64,000 bases of DNA from Liolophura sinensis (Eukaryota; Mollusca; Polyplacophora; Chitonida; Chitonidae). A program made the translations under genes and the position numbers. Shown here piece after piece: positions 45,416 to 59,318 of the stretch; the first letter of the stretch is position 1; the number at the start of each line of letters is the position of its first letter. The stretch spans positions 26,187,080 to 26,251,079 of the forward strand of contig NC_088302.1 in NCBI RefSeq assembly GCF_032854445.1, written 5' to 3'. The notes under the pieces were generated by a model. It did no database searches. It was not told where the DNA came from and saw only the letters and a list, made by a program, of their open reading frames with translations.

Positions 45416-48400
45416 GTAGGCATATCATATTAAAGACACGAGTACTTCAGGTACTTTTCATCAACAACACGCCAGGAAACAGTGGAATAGGTTGAATCAA
45501 CAAATTCGCTGTACGATGCCGGATTGGACACCTCACCTTCTGTGTTCTTACGAAGGCAGGGCAGGCACTTTAACTATTCGCCAATACCCCTCACCCGCAT
45601 TCTTACACAATGGTAGGCTATACAGGTTACATGAGTTCAAACAGATGTTCAATCGTGCCTCACTGTTCTCTGATATACTCTTCTCGGGCTGATAAAATAA
45701 ATTCCATCAAGAGACTAACTTAATGTAGCAGCTTTATCACCGCGGATCTCTGTCATAAAAGAGTTTAACCGGAGTTACAGTCGCTAGCCTACTGAAATGC
45801 TGAACATAACATCACGTTAACAAATATAAAGGTTTAAACGAGTTTTTTCCAACAGCAAAAAAAAAAGAAAATAAAATCCCAACAGATATTTTGAAGCAGT
45901 ATCTGTTATACCCCGATATTCCATTAGCATTTATTGCTGGGAACACCGTTGAAGGCTATCTATTTAGGGGCAATAAAAACTCCACCTCTTCAACCATCAA
46001 ACACATTACTGCTTGTTCAACGTGGCTAAGTTTATCAGCTTGTTGACAGGCGGCTTGTGTTTTACAACACCTTTCCCTGAACATGCCACAAAACAATATG
46101 TACTAGCTGGTGTATAATAATTGTACGGTCATTTACAAAAAGGTGTAAAGTTTGCCCGATGTTTGGTTGTCATCTAACATGTCTGTTCTTGAACGTGCAG
46201 ATGAATCGATGTCAGAAATAATCTAGTTTAATGATGATTGAGCACAGATTGGCAGAGCGTTGGGACAAAACCACACCACATGGTATATCATTTCCATCTG
46301 TAAAACAGAAGCCACAATGAACTGCTGATTCCCATTAATACAACAAAAAGCCTTTATCATTGACACTAAATAATGTGTAAGTTAGACGCATTATCAGACA
46401 AGAAAGCCTCAATACTAACTGGAAAAGTGCAGAGATTGGAAACTACAGCTTCTAGTTAACATCCCCATGTCTTCTGTCGCCCCTTCCACATTGATATGAT
46501 GGTGAAAAGGGTCACTAATTGCTCAAATGAAGAATACTAAAGCCATTTCTGTACATCTATGACAACACATCTATGATTAATCCACAACTGGCCTAAGTGA
46601 CGTTCATGTATATAGCGCTATAATATTTCATTAAAGAATTCCTGTTATCCATATGTTTTTGTGTCCATTCTACAAGTTTTTGATTCTGTTAACTTCTAAA
46701 GAAACCAAGACAAGGAACGAGACAGCACCGATTTCATACAATCGTCAATCTTCTCTAGTAACTGATCTTATTCTTGAGATAAATCCACGGGTAAAACTTT
46801 GGGTCCAATGCCTCTCCCACCAGAACCTAATGCTCCTGAGAGGTGTTAAACACCAGAAGGGACTACTTTAAAGAAAAGACAACAAATAATGTAACCCGGG
46901 TTATTTAGAAATTGGTGTGCGCACAGTTCTACTTGGTCACAGCTTGAAAACTCAAAAATTCAAGTTTTAATGAGAAATTTATACAAGATCAGAGGGTGCA
47001 ACATGTTACAGCAACCAGAACAACAATCTCGCTTCACCGTAGGCCTGTTTCACGTTCGTATGGTTAGAGCTTGGGTGACGTAAGTGGAAAGAGTTGTGCC
47101 CTTGGGTCATAGGAATACCTCCCTTCTGATTGGTTAAAACTTATAACATGGCTGCTGAAGACAAGTGCGCAATTTTGCGATTCTGTTAACTTTGAACTGC
47201 GATATCTCGATGGTGGAACATTACAAAGATAAAATGGTATGCATTTTAAACTGCCTGTGGGATGCATACATACATTTGGTTGTCATTTCTTTTAAAAATC
47301 ACAATGTTTTCTGACCTGATTGGTGTTTCAGATTGCAGAGGTAGACAGGACTTAATGAGCTGCTTACTCTACAAACTAGACAAAAAGATCGCACTGATAT
47401 CACCACAATTAGTACAACTGACCTGTCAAACGTAACCTGCTATCAGTTCCGTAACTTTCTAGATTACATATATTGTAATTGTTTGTGTAGACCAGAGCTA
47501 ATACTGTAACCTTGGACAACAATACACGAAGATACCACAAACAACCAAGAACATCAACCAGCTTTTCACAGTTTTTTATGGGGAAAATTCCATGACATTT
47601 TCTTAATGGTTAAATTTATCTGATCTGGCGTTTTTGATTTGCCAGCTGACATTCGTGAGCACGTCATTGATCACAATGCCCAATTTCTAATTATAACTTG
47701 AGTAAAAATTCCAGTGGGCCAGATTTTATTGTTTTTCTGTAGCACACATATCACATTGTTTTCTTTTCTGCATTGCTTTAAATTCTGTAAGTTGTGGTTA
47801 GAATTTTCTGCATTATGGTTTTTCTCTCCCCTCAAAAACTCAAATTTTACAAATGCGTTGCTCGCACGCATACTCAGAGCAGATGTAACGTTGTCATCGC
47901 TTCAATAAGTGTAATTTTTTCCTTAAATTTCTAAACCTTTTCTGTACATCTCTGCATACATGTGCGCAGGGCTTTATAGGGGAAAGCTCATCGCCCCTAG
48001 TCTTGGATAAAGAAAAGTTAAGAGACCGGTTTTAGGAGTGGAGGGATAATACCAAAACTGCCCTCCACAGCTCAAAGGAAATCACATATAGAAGAATGCC
48101 AGTGTACAAATCCAAGTGATAAATAGATGTGGGTTTAATATTTGATTCCATCGTAAAAATAAAGCCTTGTTTACACGACGTGTGATAAATAATGGACAGA
48201 ACTGTCTGCTTAACGACCCTCCATCATCAGCTCTCTGCCTGTTTTATCACCCCAGTGTACACATTATTCTTTAGTGCAGCCGTTGATTACCACCATCCAG
48301 CTCGTAAAACATTTTATGGTTCATAAAATGCGATCAAGAATGAAATTAGTTGACGGGCGCCAGTCGTGGTGTTCTTTATGGTCGTGGAAATGCATGGGCT

Positions 48401-48719
48401 TTTTGCGTGAACAGATAGTTCGTTTGTCATTCTAAGGCAATAAGCGCCTGTTACGTCATGAAAACTTTACTAATGATCAACGTGGCGAGCAGAAAGTCAA
48501 TGAAGAAACACAGATATTTCAGATCGAATGAAATTTCTCTGGCTAGTGGTTCAGACAAACTGTGCCATATAGATCCCTCTATTGTGCCTCCAAAAATTCC
48601 ATTTCAACTTATACATCACGCATTTTTACTACGTGTCATTACGATTGAAATAAGAGATTTGGTCTTTAACGGTCTTTAACTGCCTTTAACGAATGAGGAG
48701 CTATCATCTAATTTTCAAA
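45416..48719. other. No gene seen
   Basis: 3.3 kb with no recognisable coding, RNA or repeat feature beyond simple AT-rich tracts. Confidence 0.45.
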
Positions 48720-48850
48720 ATGCAGTCGCTGTGAATTCAATTCTAGCTAATGCTGGCTTCCTCTCTGGTCGTAAGTGGGAAGGTCTGACAGCAAAGATGC
48801 GGATGACCATGGGTTTCTGTCCGCTTTCGTTTCATCATCATAAGTGAAAT
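48720..48850 (+). mobile_element. SINE family 1 fragment
   Basis: tgcagtcgctgtgaattcaa, ctaatgctggcttcctctct, gtaagtgggaaggtctgaca and a degraded ccatgggtttctgtcc follow the family 1 order on the plus strand. Head and tail are absent. Confidence 0.7.
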
Positions 48851-51061
48851 AGCCCGGAGCACGGCTTAAACAAATTAACTATATTTACTAAAACATAATT
48901 CCAGATGCCATCGAACGATAAATCTCATGTGAACCATAAGACACTGTCCCTGGTATTTTGTACGTTTGGATTATCTGAAATGATTAATGTGCTGTACAGG
49001 TAATGCCGAGTAGGATGTCTCTCTAGTATATGAGGTTTGTCTAACACCAGTGAATGTATTCCAACAAAAAAAACGATGCACTGTTTATCTCAGAGGGTGA
49101 GTATTTTCACTTCTTTAGTATTGATATACAAAGAAAGTATTTTTATTTATGGTCTACACTCCAATCATTACGTCGTACGTCCAAAGATCAGACACATTTG
49201 CTTGTATTTTATCCTTCATTCCAAAAGACTTCTCATCGTTGTTGCCACCCCCTACTTCATGACAGACGAAATCAGTGAGACTAGTACGTTTTTACCACAG
49301 GATGGGACTTGTTAGACATGTAATGGTGATGCTTTTACAGTCTGACTCTTTTTTCACAAACATAGCCTTCTAAGTGTGAGGAAAGTGTTTTTAACGTCAG
49401 CTTGGTGCTAATTAGGCCTAAAATTTGATCATTTTCTGCACGTTGGAATGTCAAGTAAATAGAAGTTTCTCAATAGTGGAAACGATCTAAATGACATTTT
49501 TTCTGCAAGACCTGATGTTCTCAGCCTAGGGTGCAATCTGTCTAAATTTCTCAAGCCTCGTGGTTCATAAAAGGCATGTCAGCCGCCTGACAGAACAAAC
49601 ATATCAAATCAAACTTTAACAAGGAACAAAGTAGCTAGCGGAAATTGATCATGACGTGAGTAAATTAGCTTTCGTGCTGATGGAATTTCGCTCTCAGCCT
49701 CAGAAAAGAAGCTATGTTCATTGAAAGGATCAATACTATCTTATGCTATCTCGGCTGTGTTAAACCTCTACTGCCGTCTTCACAGGTCGATAAAGGTCTG
49801 GTCCACCGAGGGGATTTCACTTACATATGTTATATGTGTCCCTTGAGAAGCACCCCAGCACTGCCTAAAGTTCTATACTCTACTTTATGAGACGATCTGA
49901 CATCCACTGAAGCACAGGTAATTTAAATAAAGCTCTTTCTCCAAGACTTGGAATGCTGTGCTCAGATTATGTACTCCCTCGAAGATATTAAAACTTCCAG
50001 TAAGACGTGAAATGTCGCGTACAAAAATATGACAAAGATTATGCAAAGTCCTAAGAAGAGAACATATCGTATGTAATTTTCTTTCAGAGTATGATGATTG
50101 CTTGTTCGCTTCTCTCATTCACCATATGTTTTAACCGTTAAATACATATCGTTTCAAACTTGAACACAAACACAACAGTCCCTGTTGTTGTTGGTTTCAG
50201 TTCTCAAGGATGTTTGTTGTCTTGTCCTGTCACTATACGGTAGGGATATGGCAGTGTAGCTGCATTAGTGGAACACCGTCTCACTGACCCTAGCGATTAG
50301 ACACATCACAGAACATGAGTTCTGCCACCAGTTCCATGACGCGGAAATCAAATGTGCAACGTTTTTCACCATGCCGAGATCGAACTATTTATAACAGAAG
50401 GATGTTTGATCGCGTTTAAATTATGTCGAATCAGGCATTGAGAAGTAAGGCCATGGAATTTAATGTATTAGTTTGACAACGGCGTCCTGAATTCAATCAA
50501 TTGTTTTTATTCCTATTTTTTTTGTAATTTTATAACAGACATGACACGATGGACTACAGTGCAAAAGTACACACCCATTGCAGCAATTTAATTAAGACTG
50601 CTTTGTGTAATCATGTATGATTTCTTTCGCCTAAAGATTGATGAAAATTAATTTGTTCATTCGATATGTTTAATTTGATCCTCAAGAACTTTTTGCCAGT
50701 ACGATGTGTGGGCAAGACATCCCGAATTCCCGGCGGTAAACCACCGAGTTTTAGCAAACTGACCAACTTCACCCACATGTACAGACATGCACGATTTCGT
50801 AGACGAACGCAAGGTCGTGCAAACGGCCGCGAGAGCGTCACCGATCACTTATTGTTATTAAGAACTCACGAGCACAGAGCGGGAATAAATCTGGTGTAAA
50901 GTTTGTGAATTAAAAGAACAAAATTACCTCAGTTTAAACAGTACAAAGCCAACTTTTTTATTCCACAATAACTAAGAGGGCTATCGCTATGTTATTATGA
51001 TCAACGTTGAAAAGTGTCACTGTGTTAGTTTATTGAGCTATCAAGTTTCCTCAAATTTCCA
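48851..51061. other. No gene seen
   Basis: 2.2 kb AT-rich. Overlapping short frames at 49037-49315 and 50611-50899 have no recognisable motif. Confidence 0.45.
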
Positions 51062-51073
51062 GATTACTACATT

Positions 51074-51396
51074 TAATGAATGAATGCTTGAGGTTTAAAG
51101 TTGTACTTAACAATTTTCAGGCATATGACGACAGGGAGTCAGTAGATGTGTTTGCATATACTGTGTCTTCTTGTGGCAAGCCGCCAAAGTGCTGCCTCCA
51201 CTGAAGTATAAATCATACCAAAGACACCAGATATGACAACCTAGACAATTACAGTATACTGACACCGGCCCAACAAGCTGTATTCCCTTGCTCTAGCCCC
51301 TCAAGTGAGACAGCAATTAAAGTCTTTGGTGTGACCCGATCCTGGGCCTACTGACTTCGAGAAGTACGCTCTGGCCTTTAGGCCACGGAAGTGGAC
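51074..51396 (-). mobile_element. tRNA-derived SINE, family 2
   Basis: A different element from family 1. On the minus strand it begins with a tRNA-like head (CCGTGGCCTAAAGGCCAGAG), passes through a body with ggcaagccgccaaagtgctg (plus-strand reading) and ends in gttgtacttaacaatttt plus an (ATTC)n-like tail. A perfect 12-bp duplication GATTACTACATT flanks it at 51062-51073 and 51397-51408. Confidence 0.85.
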
Positions 51397-51408
51397 GATT
51401 ACTACATT

Positions 51409-53900
51409 GACGAATACACGTGAGAACGGACTAGTGCTGGTTAGACTGGTTCTCTAGGGGACAGAAGAGCCAACCCATCGCCACGATCAATGTCAGTTCT
51501 CCTTCAAGCGGAAGTGGAGAGAAGGCAATGTTATCCAAGCCTAGTCTCTAACACTCTGCATCAAACTGCGTTTGGCAGTTCGTTCATAGTCATGGCATGT
51601 GATACAGTCTGGCAGCAAATCAAGTTGTTTTCTTATATTAGTGTAGACGACAGATGTCTCCGCATTTCCCCTTTTAGTGGACGATTACGCAACGCAATTG
51701 GTGCCAGTACAAATAACGTTAAGGACAGCTCAATCAGAAATAAAACCATTTACTAACGTGATTACTGGCAATGGCGTCAATAGATTGAACCAGTGTTGAA
51801 CTTAACACAGATAAGCATACAATGAAAATAGTACCGATAATGCAAACAAAACTGCTTACATTCTAAACTTTAAATGAAATACATGTATAAAACATATATA
51901 AAGCATTCTTGATGAAGATTGCTAGACCCTCACCAAGGTGAGTGGAATTTTCAATCAAGGTAAGAATATAAATTAAAACCTGACTGTATTAGTTTAACCA
52001 AGAAGCGGACAACCAGTTTAACTGTTCACCCCATAAAGCCGTTGACGGCAATATGACTCAACACAATTCTGGGCACAAATCTCATCTTAAAACATTTTCA
52101 TTTTCAAACTATTCGTTCTAGCTGTCAATATCTCACTGCGAAGAGGGTGACAAAATTGCTATCTGATGGGATGATTGTAGTCAAAGTCACAGATTAAACT
52201 ACAAAACATCGTGATTGATCTCGGCCGTCCAGTTATTGTAGTTAACAGCCATTCCTTCGTTTCCAGAAACAGCCCTAAGAAAAGGGTAGGGGGATCCTAA
52301 TCGTGATCAAATGCGCACGTGTAGATAACGTTGTACTGGTGTGTTTTCATGCTAACTTAAGATAAGGGGCGCACATAGGCCTACGTGTGTTTCTATTACA
52401 TCGGCAGGATACTTCCATGACATAAACGATTTAATCTAAATACATAATGCCCTAGCATAATAAATGTTAAGAAAGCACGCCAGATGCAAGCAAGGGACGC
52501 TCCCTGACATCACTCAATCACCAAACTGTTCCCACACTGAACAAGTTTCTGCGCGCGACCTGACGTCACAGCAGCCAGACGATAGCGAAGCGATAGCTAC
52601 GAACGCGGCGATGAAGAGGTGAAGTGAAATACATTTTCTTTGCTAAATGACGCACAAAATTTTGAATGCTTTGATACATGTGCATTTAGTGTTGCTTGAT
52701 AATTTTTCGGCGCGACGTAACCAGACGGGCACTTGCAAATCCCGTCACACAGTAACACAGGACACAGTCACAGGCTGCACTCTAAGGCATTTATCTGATA
52801 CAAATGTATACAAAGCATTTACTGACGTGTACCCTATAAATATTTCTTTAGTTCTCATTAGTTAGATTGACCATTGGTATTGTTATTTCTTTGATAACTG
52901 TGGAAAATTAAAGCCTTCGAAATGTCCGTTGTAGATCATGACGTCATTCCGCGCTCATGAATATGAATGAGCTGATCTATTCGATGTTGATAAATGATTT
53001 CATGTATTTTGCTGTGGAAAAATATGCTGCACTGAATTTATGAGAAATCTGTAGACCCGGGTTAGCATGTTTACAAGTTGGAATGGCATAAGTAGTCTTA
53101 TATTGTATTCTTTTATATTATATAAAAGAAAACGGTACAAGTTTGTAAATTTACTTACCGAACGTTACCGATGTTGTTTGTATTCGGATTGTGTAGTGCA
53201 CTGACATAGCTTGATCCTGGGTGATACGATCATGCATGCTATTTTATTTCTTTCTGCTTTTACAGATCGCACGCGTATTCAAGAGAATACAGTGCTTGTT
53301 AAGAAAAAATCTCCGTTGTAGTTGTTAACTTCCTTACTTTCCGATCAATAAATGAGCAAACTAAATTCCAAAAAATTGATTTTGACGATCTCAGTATTTC
53401 GACTTTAACTAAGTCATCCTAAAGACAACATGTGCGTGTTTATATGATTATAAACTTGCAGGTATAACCAATTACATGCATACTCCTTTACTCGTTTTAT
53501 CTTACTGTAACAAAACCGTAATCAGCTCTTAACTTATTACTGACCTTTCAACGTTTATTATCCACTTTATTGATAATTAACTGTTAACTGATGCCGCTTG
53601 TTACATACTACGCAGTAATGGATTCATCTTTGTATATACTGTACAATCTGCCCCACTGGCGCCTAAAACAACATCATAAATGTTTATTACCAGGCTTATG
53701 TTATTAGTTAAGGCTTATTAATTATGCTTTCCGGGGAACTACTGTACACATGCATATTTATCTAAAACGTGCCCCCCCCCCCTTCCTTAACACAATTGTC
53801 CTGAGGAAGACTTAATTAAAGTCCAGCTACTGAGATCGTCAGAACCAGTTTCTGTGGATCTGGTTTAATTTTTAAGAATTACTTTGTTGTTAGCTTATGT
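51409..53900. other. No gene seen
   Basis: A small GC-richer patch at 52550-52620 includes TGACGTCA and several CG dinucleotides; another TGACGTCA is at about 52940. A C-run lies at about 53771-53781. No coding exon recognised. Confidence 0.4.
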
Positions 53901-53909
53901 AGGTTTGCG

Positions 53910-54155
53910 GGACCTCCATGGCCTGGTAGTCACCGTGCTGGCGCAGAATAATGACGCATGAGTCTCTCACCTGGCTTCCTCTCTGGCCGCATGTGGAATG
54001 GTATGCGAGAAACCTGCGGACGGTCGTGGGTTTCCTTCAGGCTGCCTGGTTTTCTCTCACTTCAATGCTTACTGTCGTGATATAAGTGCAATACCGTTGA
54101 TTACTGCGAAAAAACACCAATCACATGAGTAAATAAATAAATATTAAATTTCGGT
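53910..54155 (+). mobile_element. SINE family 1, plus strand, near full length
   Basis: gggacctccatggcctggta (head), gagtctctcacc, ctggcttcctctctggccgc, acctgcggacggtcgtgggt, then a degraded tail block and aaacaccaatcacatgagta with (AAAT)n at 54121-54144. No clear duplication at the ends. Confidence 0.8.
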
Positions 54156-54949
54156 GACATGTAAAGTTATATATATTATTTTGCGCCGCATATACAGAAT
54201 CTAGTAAGAGATTTATTCTACAAGAGTAATCCAGCTAGTCAGAGTGTGTGCTAGTGACATGATCAGCCATGAACCAACGCGTCCATGCCAACCAAAACAT
54301 GCAGACAAGAAATCCGTATGGTACTGAAACACTTTGTATCCATCCAGACACACTTGTGGTATAACATCGAAAAATACCCATCTTGACCCAATTAGTTTGC
54401 AGAGAAATGTAAGCTAGGTGTCAATATTGAACGCTACTCTTATTCCTTATTTTTTTTTTCATAATATGTACAGTCTACAAGTAAAAATACTTGTAAGTCA
54501 TACCCATATCACGAATGGGCTTTTCACTCGACTGCCTGCAGGTGTCATTCATGATGGTTTATCCCCTTCCATGTATGGAACCTTTTGTGGATGAATAATT
54601 GAGTGTCAATCCTGGACTGTAGAGTTAATTGAAGGTGTTTACCATCCTGTGAAGCGTTCCGGCTAAATAGTTTATAGTTTTAATAAGACTGTAGACAGCA
54701 AGTGGCTGTAACTGAAGTCCTGTGGGATTCCTATCCGATCTTACGCCCAGTGAATATTTTATATGTAATCAATTTAGCCTTTGGACACGTGCCTTAATTA
54801 TATAATATGTAATAATGTAGCTCCCCATACTCTTTCTCCATACTGAAGTTAGTCCCTGTGATCCTGTCTGAAACGATCCCGTCTGGCCGCGTGATCTTGT
54901 TTGGAGGAACAGCTCTGCACCATCTGACCTACCTACGCGAAAAGAGATT

Positions 54950-55225
54950 TCCACGTTTGACCGCTTCGCTGGCCTAGTGCTTAGAACGTTCGACTTGAAA
55001 TCAAAACAGATCTGCAATCAAATCAGGGTTAGTTCATACCAAGGACTTTAAAAATGGTACATGTTGCTCGTTTGGCGCTAAGCACTGAGCGGTTGGGGTA
55101 AGGAAACAGGGCAGACTGACTCGGTGTCAGGTATAATTGGACTGGGAGGGGTGTCATGTCTGATGTCTTCTGCATGATACGCCAGTCGCGGGAACATTTT
55201 GGCGGCTTGGACTCGCCCTGTTACA
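54950..55225 (+). mobile_element. tRNA-derived SINE, family 3
   Basis: Begins with a tRNA-like head, ctggcctagtgcttagaacg followed by ttcgacttgaaatca, then a body with gcgctaagcactgagcggtt and gtcaggtataattggactgg. Distinct from families 1 and 2. The 3' boundary is uncertain. Confidence 0.6.
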
Positions 55226-55303
55226 GAAAGACAGAGTACATATACACACACCGAATGATTCGTCGTCGTTTGACCGGGAAACTGTTGAGTACGATGTGAA
55301 ACC

Positions 55304-55322
55304 CATACATACATACATACAT
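55304..55322. repeat. (CATA)n microsatellite
   Basis: About four to five copies of the tetranucleotide. Confidence 0.85.
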
Positions 55323-55624
55323 TTACATCCCGGTGATTTAATCTTTAAACCAGCAGTTATATTGCTGTCTAGTGTTAAGCGATACAATGACTTGACTATT
55401 GCTGCATTCCTTTTCTTGCACAAATCATCAGTTGCCTATGTTTTATTTCCAGAGGTAAACAATGTGAGCTTTATTTCTATATATGACATATAACAAAGGC
55501 ACGGTGTTGCTTCTTTTGTATCTTCCTGCTTTATGAATATGACCTTCTGTTTTTTTTCTCGTTGACGGTTCAAAAGAAATATTTCTTTTTTTTCTGCATT
55601 GATACTGCATAAAGCCCATATCAC

Positions 55625-55735
55625 ACCGGCTTCCTCTCCTGCCAGCGACTAACGGGCGGTCGTGGATTCTGTTCGGCTTGCTTCCTCCCACCATAATGCT
55701 CTCTGTCGTCAAGCAAGTGGAACAGAAAAATCATT
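55625..55735 (+). mobile_element. SINE family 1 fragment
   Basis: ccggcttcctctcctgccag, gcggtcgtggattctgttcg, cttcctcccaccataatgct and tctgtcgtcaagcaagtgga follow the family 1 order. Head and tail are lost. Confidence 0.65.
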
Positions 55736-55739
55736 TATA

Positions 55740-57320
55740 ACATTTGTTCGGGAAACGTCAGCTATGACTTTACAATTGCCTGGCACAGTTTAGTCTTTTT
55801 TCTTGAAGTTATCCGGTGCAATATATGCATATAATATAAAATCAGAATAATATTCAAATCTATTCGATTAAGTAAATTAAACTTAATTACACGGCTAAAA
55901 ACGCTATTGTAGTTCTATGTGTTTTTAAGTCCAATTCATTATTGAAAACTATAATATATAATCCTCCATTTATTCCAGCAGGTGATATGCAAGTGAGGTA
56001 CATACGTGGATCTCAGTGGAAGTACTGTGCTCTAGTACTGTGCTCTAGTACACGTTGTGCAAACTGGACATATACACCCATGTGAATCAGATAAACATAT
56101 ACTGTTATGTCGGTTGAGATTCTATTTGCAACACACCCAATATGAAGACTCGTTGCAAAATACCCTTTTACCACAGCATTACGTATAAGCATACATTAAA
56201 TTTGGATGCAGGATTTCGTATTACAGCACGATCGTGTGCAGTCTCTTTCAAGGATCCTAGCTGTATCTATGTAACTAGCCACGCCAAGCAACCTAGACGT
56301 AAGAATTAATCTGAATGTGTTTTTATTATACATACAGTTTTGCTGCAGGCAGAATTAATCAATGTAATTTTTTTTCTATTCCGCTGTAACAAGCAGATAG
56401 TTAAGTATTCTCCACAATGGTGTAACACGCAACCTCCAGATGAGAATAAATAATTACTTAACTCTAGTTTACATATGCTGAACATACCCTCCCTTTACAT
56501 AGATTCTCTTTTATTGTGTATGTAAATATTCAAAAGCACAAATTCAAAAGCACAAATTCAAAAGGTAGATTAAAATATGGTACGGTCTATGATCAAAAAC
56601 ACTTAAAGTTCGATTTTAGTTTGGATATGTTTGGATGTGCATTAGATCACTGTTTCTACATATTATCACATTTTATCACATACATTTTCTATTTTGCGGT
56701 TTTACTGAATATCAAAAATATCGGACTATTTACCGAATACATACTAAAACATTCCCATAAAACTCCGGAAAATGTTACAACTGTGCTTGTAAACTTTGCA
56801 CCCTTTATCATGACGAATTGCAAAACGGCGCCACATATGGTTTAATTCGATCAAACTGGTGCATTTTACATTACAACCTTCGATACGAGAAAATGTACAA
56901 GGACATAAACTCAACTGATGACAGGTAATTTGAGTATCATCCACTTTAACATTATGACCTTTTCACTCAACTTGTAGGAGAGCACAAGTGGTCACATCTA
57001 TCCGTCCCCAAGTAATTATTAAATAAATATGTAGGTTTAATTAGCATCACTCCAAGACGAAACCTATTTTTTTTTTTGTTAAGTTTAGTAATACACCATT
57101 TAGGAACACGTCTCATTGCGGGAAATTAGATACACTCAGTGTAGGCTATCACGAATAGTGCCACCCGAAAGAGACAAAGAGACATTGCATTGGCATATAC
57201 TGATGAATCTAACCTCTCATTAGCTCTGAGCTGAATGGCATAGTGAATGTATGTTTCATACATAGACATGGAGTGTTTTTGGTGAAATGCCGGTTTATAT
57301 CATAGACTGTTATTAAATAA
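55740..57320. other. No gene seen
   Basis: AT-rich. The 109-codon frame at 56516-56845 is AT-biased, has no known motif and begins in a 15-bp direct duplication (aaaagcacaaattc). Nothing else recognisable. Confidence 0.45.
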
Positions 57321-57326
57321 TCAATT

Positions 57327-58020
57327 GTTGACGTTATGGCAGCTTATACTGTGAATAGATACTTCGCGTTTACCCTTGGTGTAAACACAGATAATGCGTA
57401 GCTATGGTAAATTGTTGACGTAATGGCAGCTAATGCTGTGAATAGATACTGCGCGTTTACTCTTGGTGTAAACACAGATAATGCGTAGCTATGGTAAATT
57501 GTTGACGTAATGGCAGCTAATGCTGTGAATAGATACTGCGCGTTTACTCTTGGTGTAAACACAGATAATGCATAGCTATGGTGAATTGTTGACGTTATGG
57601 CCGCTAATACTGTGAATAGATACTGCGCGCTTACTCTTGGTGTAAGCACAGATAATGCATATCGATGGTGAATTGTTGACGTTATGGCCGCTAATACTGT
57701 GAATAGATACTGCGCGTTTACTCTTTGTGTAAACACAGATAATGCATCGTGGTGGTGAATTGTTGACGTTATGGTAGCTAATACTATGAATAGATACTGC
57801 ACGGTTACTGTTGGTGTAAACACAGATAATGCATAGCTATGGTGGACTGTTGACGTTATGGCCGCTAATACTGTGAATAGATACTGCGCGTTTACTCTTT
57901 GTGTAAACACAGATAATTCATAGCTATGGTGAATTTGTTGACGTTATGGCAGCTAATACTATGAATAGATACCGCACGGTTACTGTTGGTGTAAACACAG
58001 ATAATGCATAGCTGACGATA
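57327..58020. repeat. 87-bp tandem repeat, 8 copies
   Basis: gttgacgt starts at 57327, 57414, 57501, 57588, 57675, 57762, 57849 and 57937. The period is 87 nt, divisible by three, so the minus strand carries a 188-codon frame with a 29-residue repeat that I interpret as a by-product. Each unit has TGACGTTA or TGACGTAA and a ggtgtaaacacagataatgc block. Confidence 0.95.
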
Positions 58021-58260
58021 GTTGACGTAATAGCACCTAATGTCATGCATAGATATGGATTACTGTTGGTGTAACGACATCTAATATCATGCACTGGTTA
58101 TGATGGTTATGTGATTACTGGTAAAGTAATGACAGTTAATACCATGCATACGGTTGCTGTTCGAGTAACGATGGCTAAGTGTATAGATACTTGTTACTGT
58201 TTGTGTTATTGCAGCTAATATCATGCATAGATATGGATTACTGTTCCTTGATTACTTTAA
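58021..58260. repeat. Degraded flank of the 87-bp array
   Basis: gttgacgtaatagcacctaa, tcatgcatagatatggatta and gttggtgtaacgac pieces recur at irregular spacing, looking like decayed units with deletions. Confidence 0.6.
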
Positions 58261-59080
58261 CTGGAGCATTGGTGTTTTTACCCTGAGACGTTAGCAGTGG
58301 CGTTTATTGCGCTCAGCGTTTGTTTCTATTAAGATGGCATCGGACAAGAGTGTATTCCTCGGTGTAATGCAGCTCAATAATTCATTGTCTGCAGTAGGTC
58401 GAATCAATATGTCGTCATTTAGTGACCATCAAAGAGTCTTGACTATCACTAGACCACCGCCCCGAGCGACCGCTAACTTTTACCACGTAAATGAAACACA
58501 TTTCCCATGTAGCCTAGACTTAAGACTTTCCGCCTCATTATGACGGACAGTGGTTAGCCCAGACCGACGTCTGTGGTCCACTTCGGTCGTTTCACAGCTC
58601 TATCCAATTATTCCTTCGATTTTTCGAGCTGCTCTGAGGGCTGTAGAGTGAGTTACGTTGCATTTGTTGCTCGTCATAAAATAACAATATACCTTGATAA
58701 CCGCCAGTAATAAATCCCCGGATGCTTCCGTTTGCAAAGCAAATTTCTCCGTCCTTCCACCACTAAAATTTTATGGCTATTACAGGACTCTGCCAGACGC
58801 AATCTTTTAGCGGAATATCCTGTTTAGACATTACGCAGTATTGCAAAGGAAATTTCTCCGGCAGCAATTTATGGACACATGTCGTCGTTTTAGCACGGAA
58901 GCCAGTACATAAACATGCACTGTCATAACTCTCGGCCTACATGCATACGCACATATGTCCCTAGATTACTAGGTACATGTACATACTTGCATAGTTTTTC
59001 CATTTCATTGACAGTATTTAACATAATTTTTAATTCGTGTACCACACCATGTCCATCAAAAGTATTTGTTTGTTTTCTTC
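58261..59080. other. No gene seen
   Basis: Short frames only. gcaaatttctccg and gaaatttctccgg occur about 120 nt apart near 58738 and 58850, hinting at a weak duplication. Confidence 0.4.
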
Positions 59081-59276
59081 TGATTAATGTTTCACGCCAT
59101 ACTCATAAATAATTCACTTATATGATGGCAGCCAGCATTATGGTGTGAGGAAAGCGGGCAGACAAACAGAAATTCGTTATCCAAGATGGACGTTCCCGGC
59201 CATTCCCCAAAACGACGTTTATCACAAACTACCAAAGAACGAAGAAAGCATGAAAAATAGGAAATTTTCATTGATG

Positions 59277-59318
<42 letters not shown>

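Noticed and set aside
51490-51756. Short open frame as a gene
   Set aside because: No recognisable domain, no splice support and AT-rich surroundings; length is within chance.
57344-57910. 188-codon minus-strand frame with 29-residue repeat
   Set aside because: Produced by the 87-bp tandem array; no conserved domain and no splicing context.
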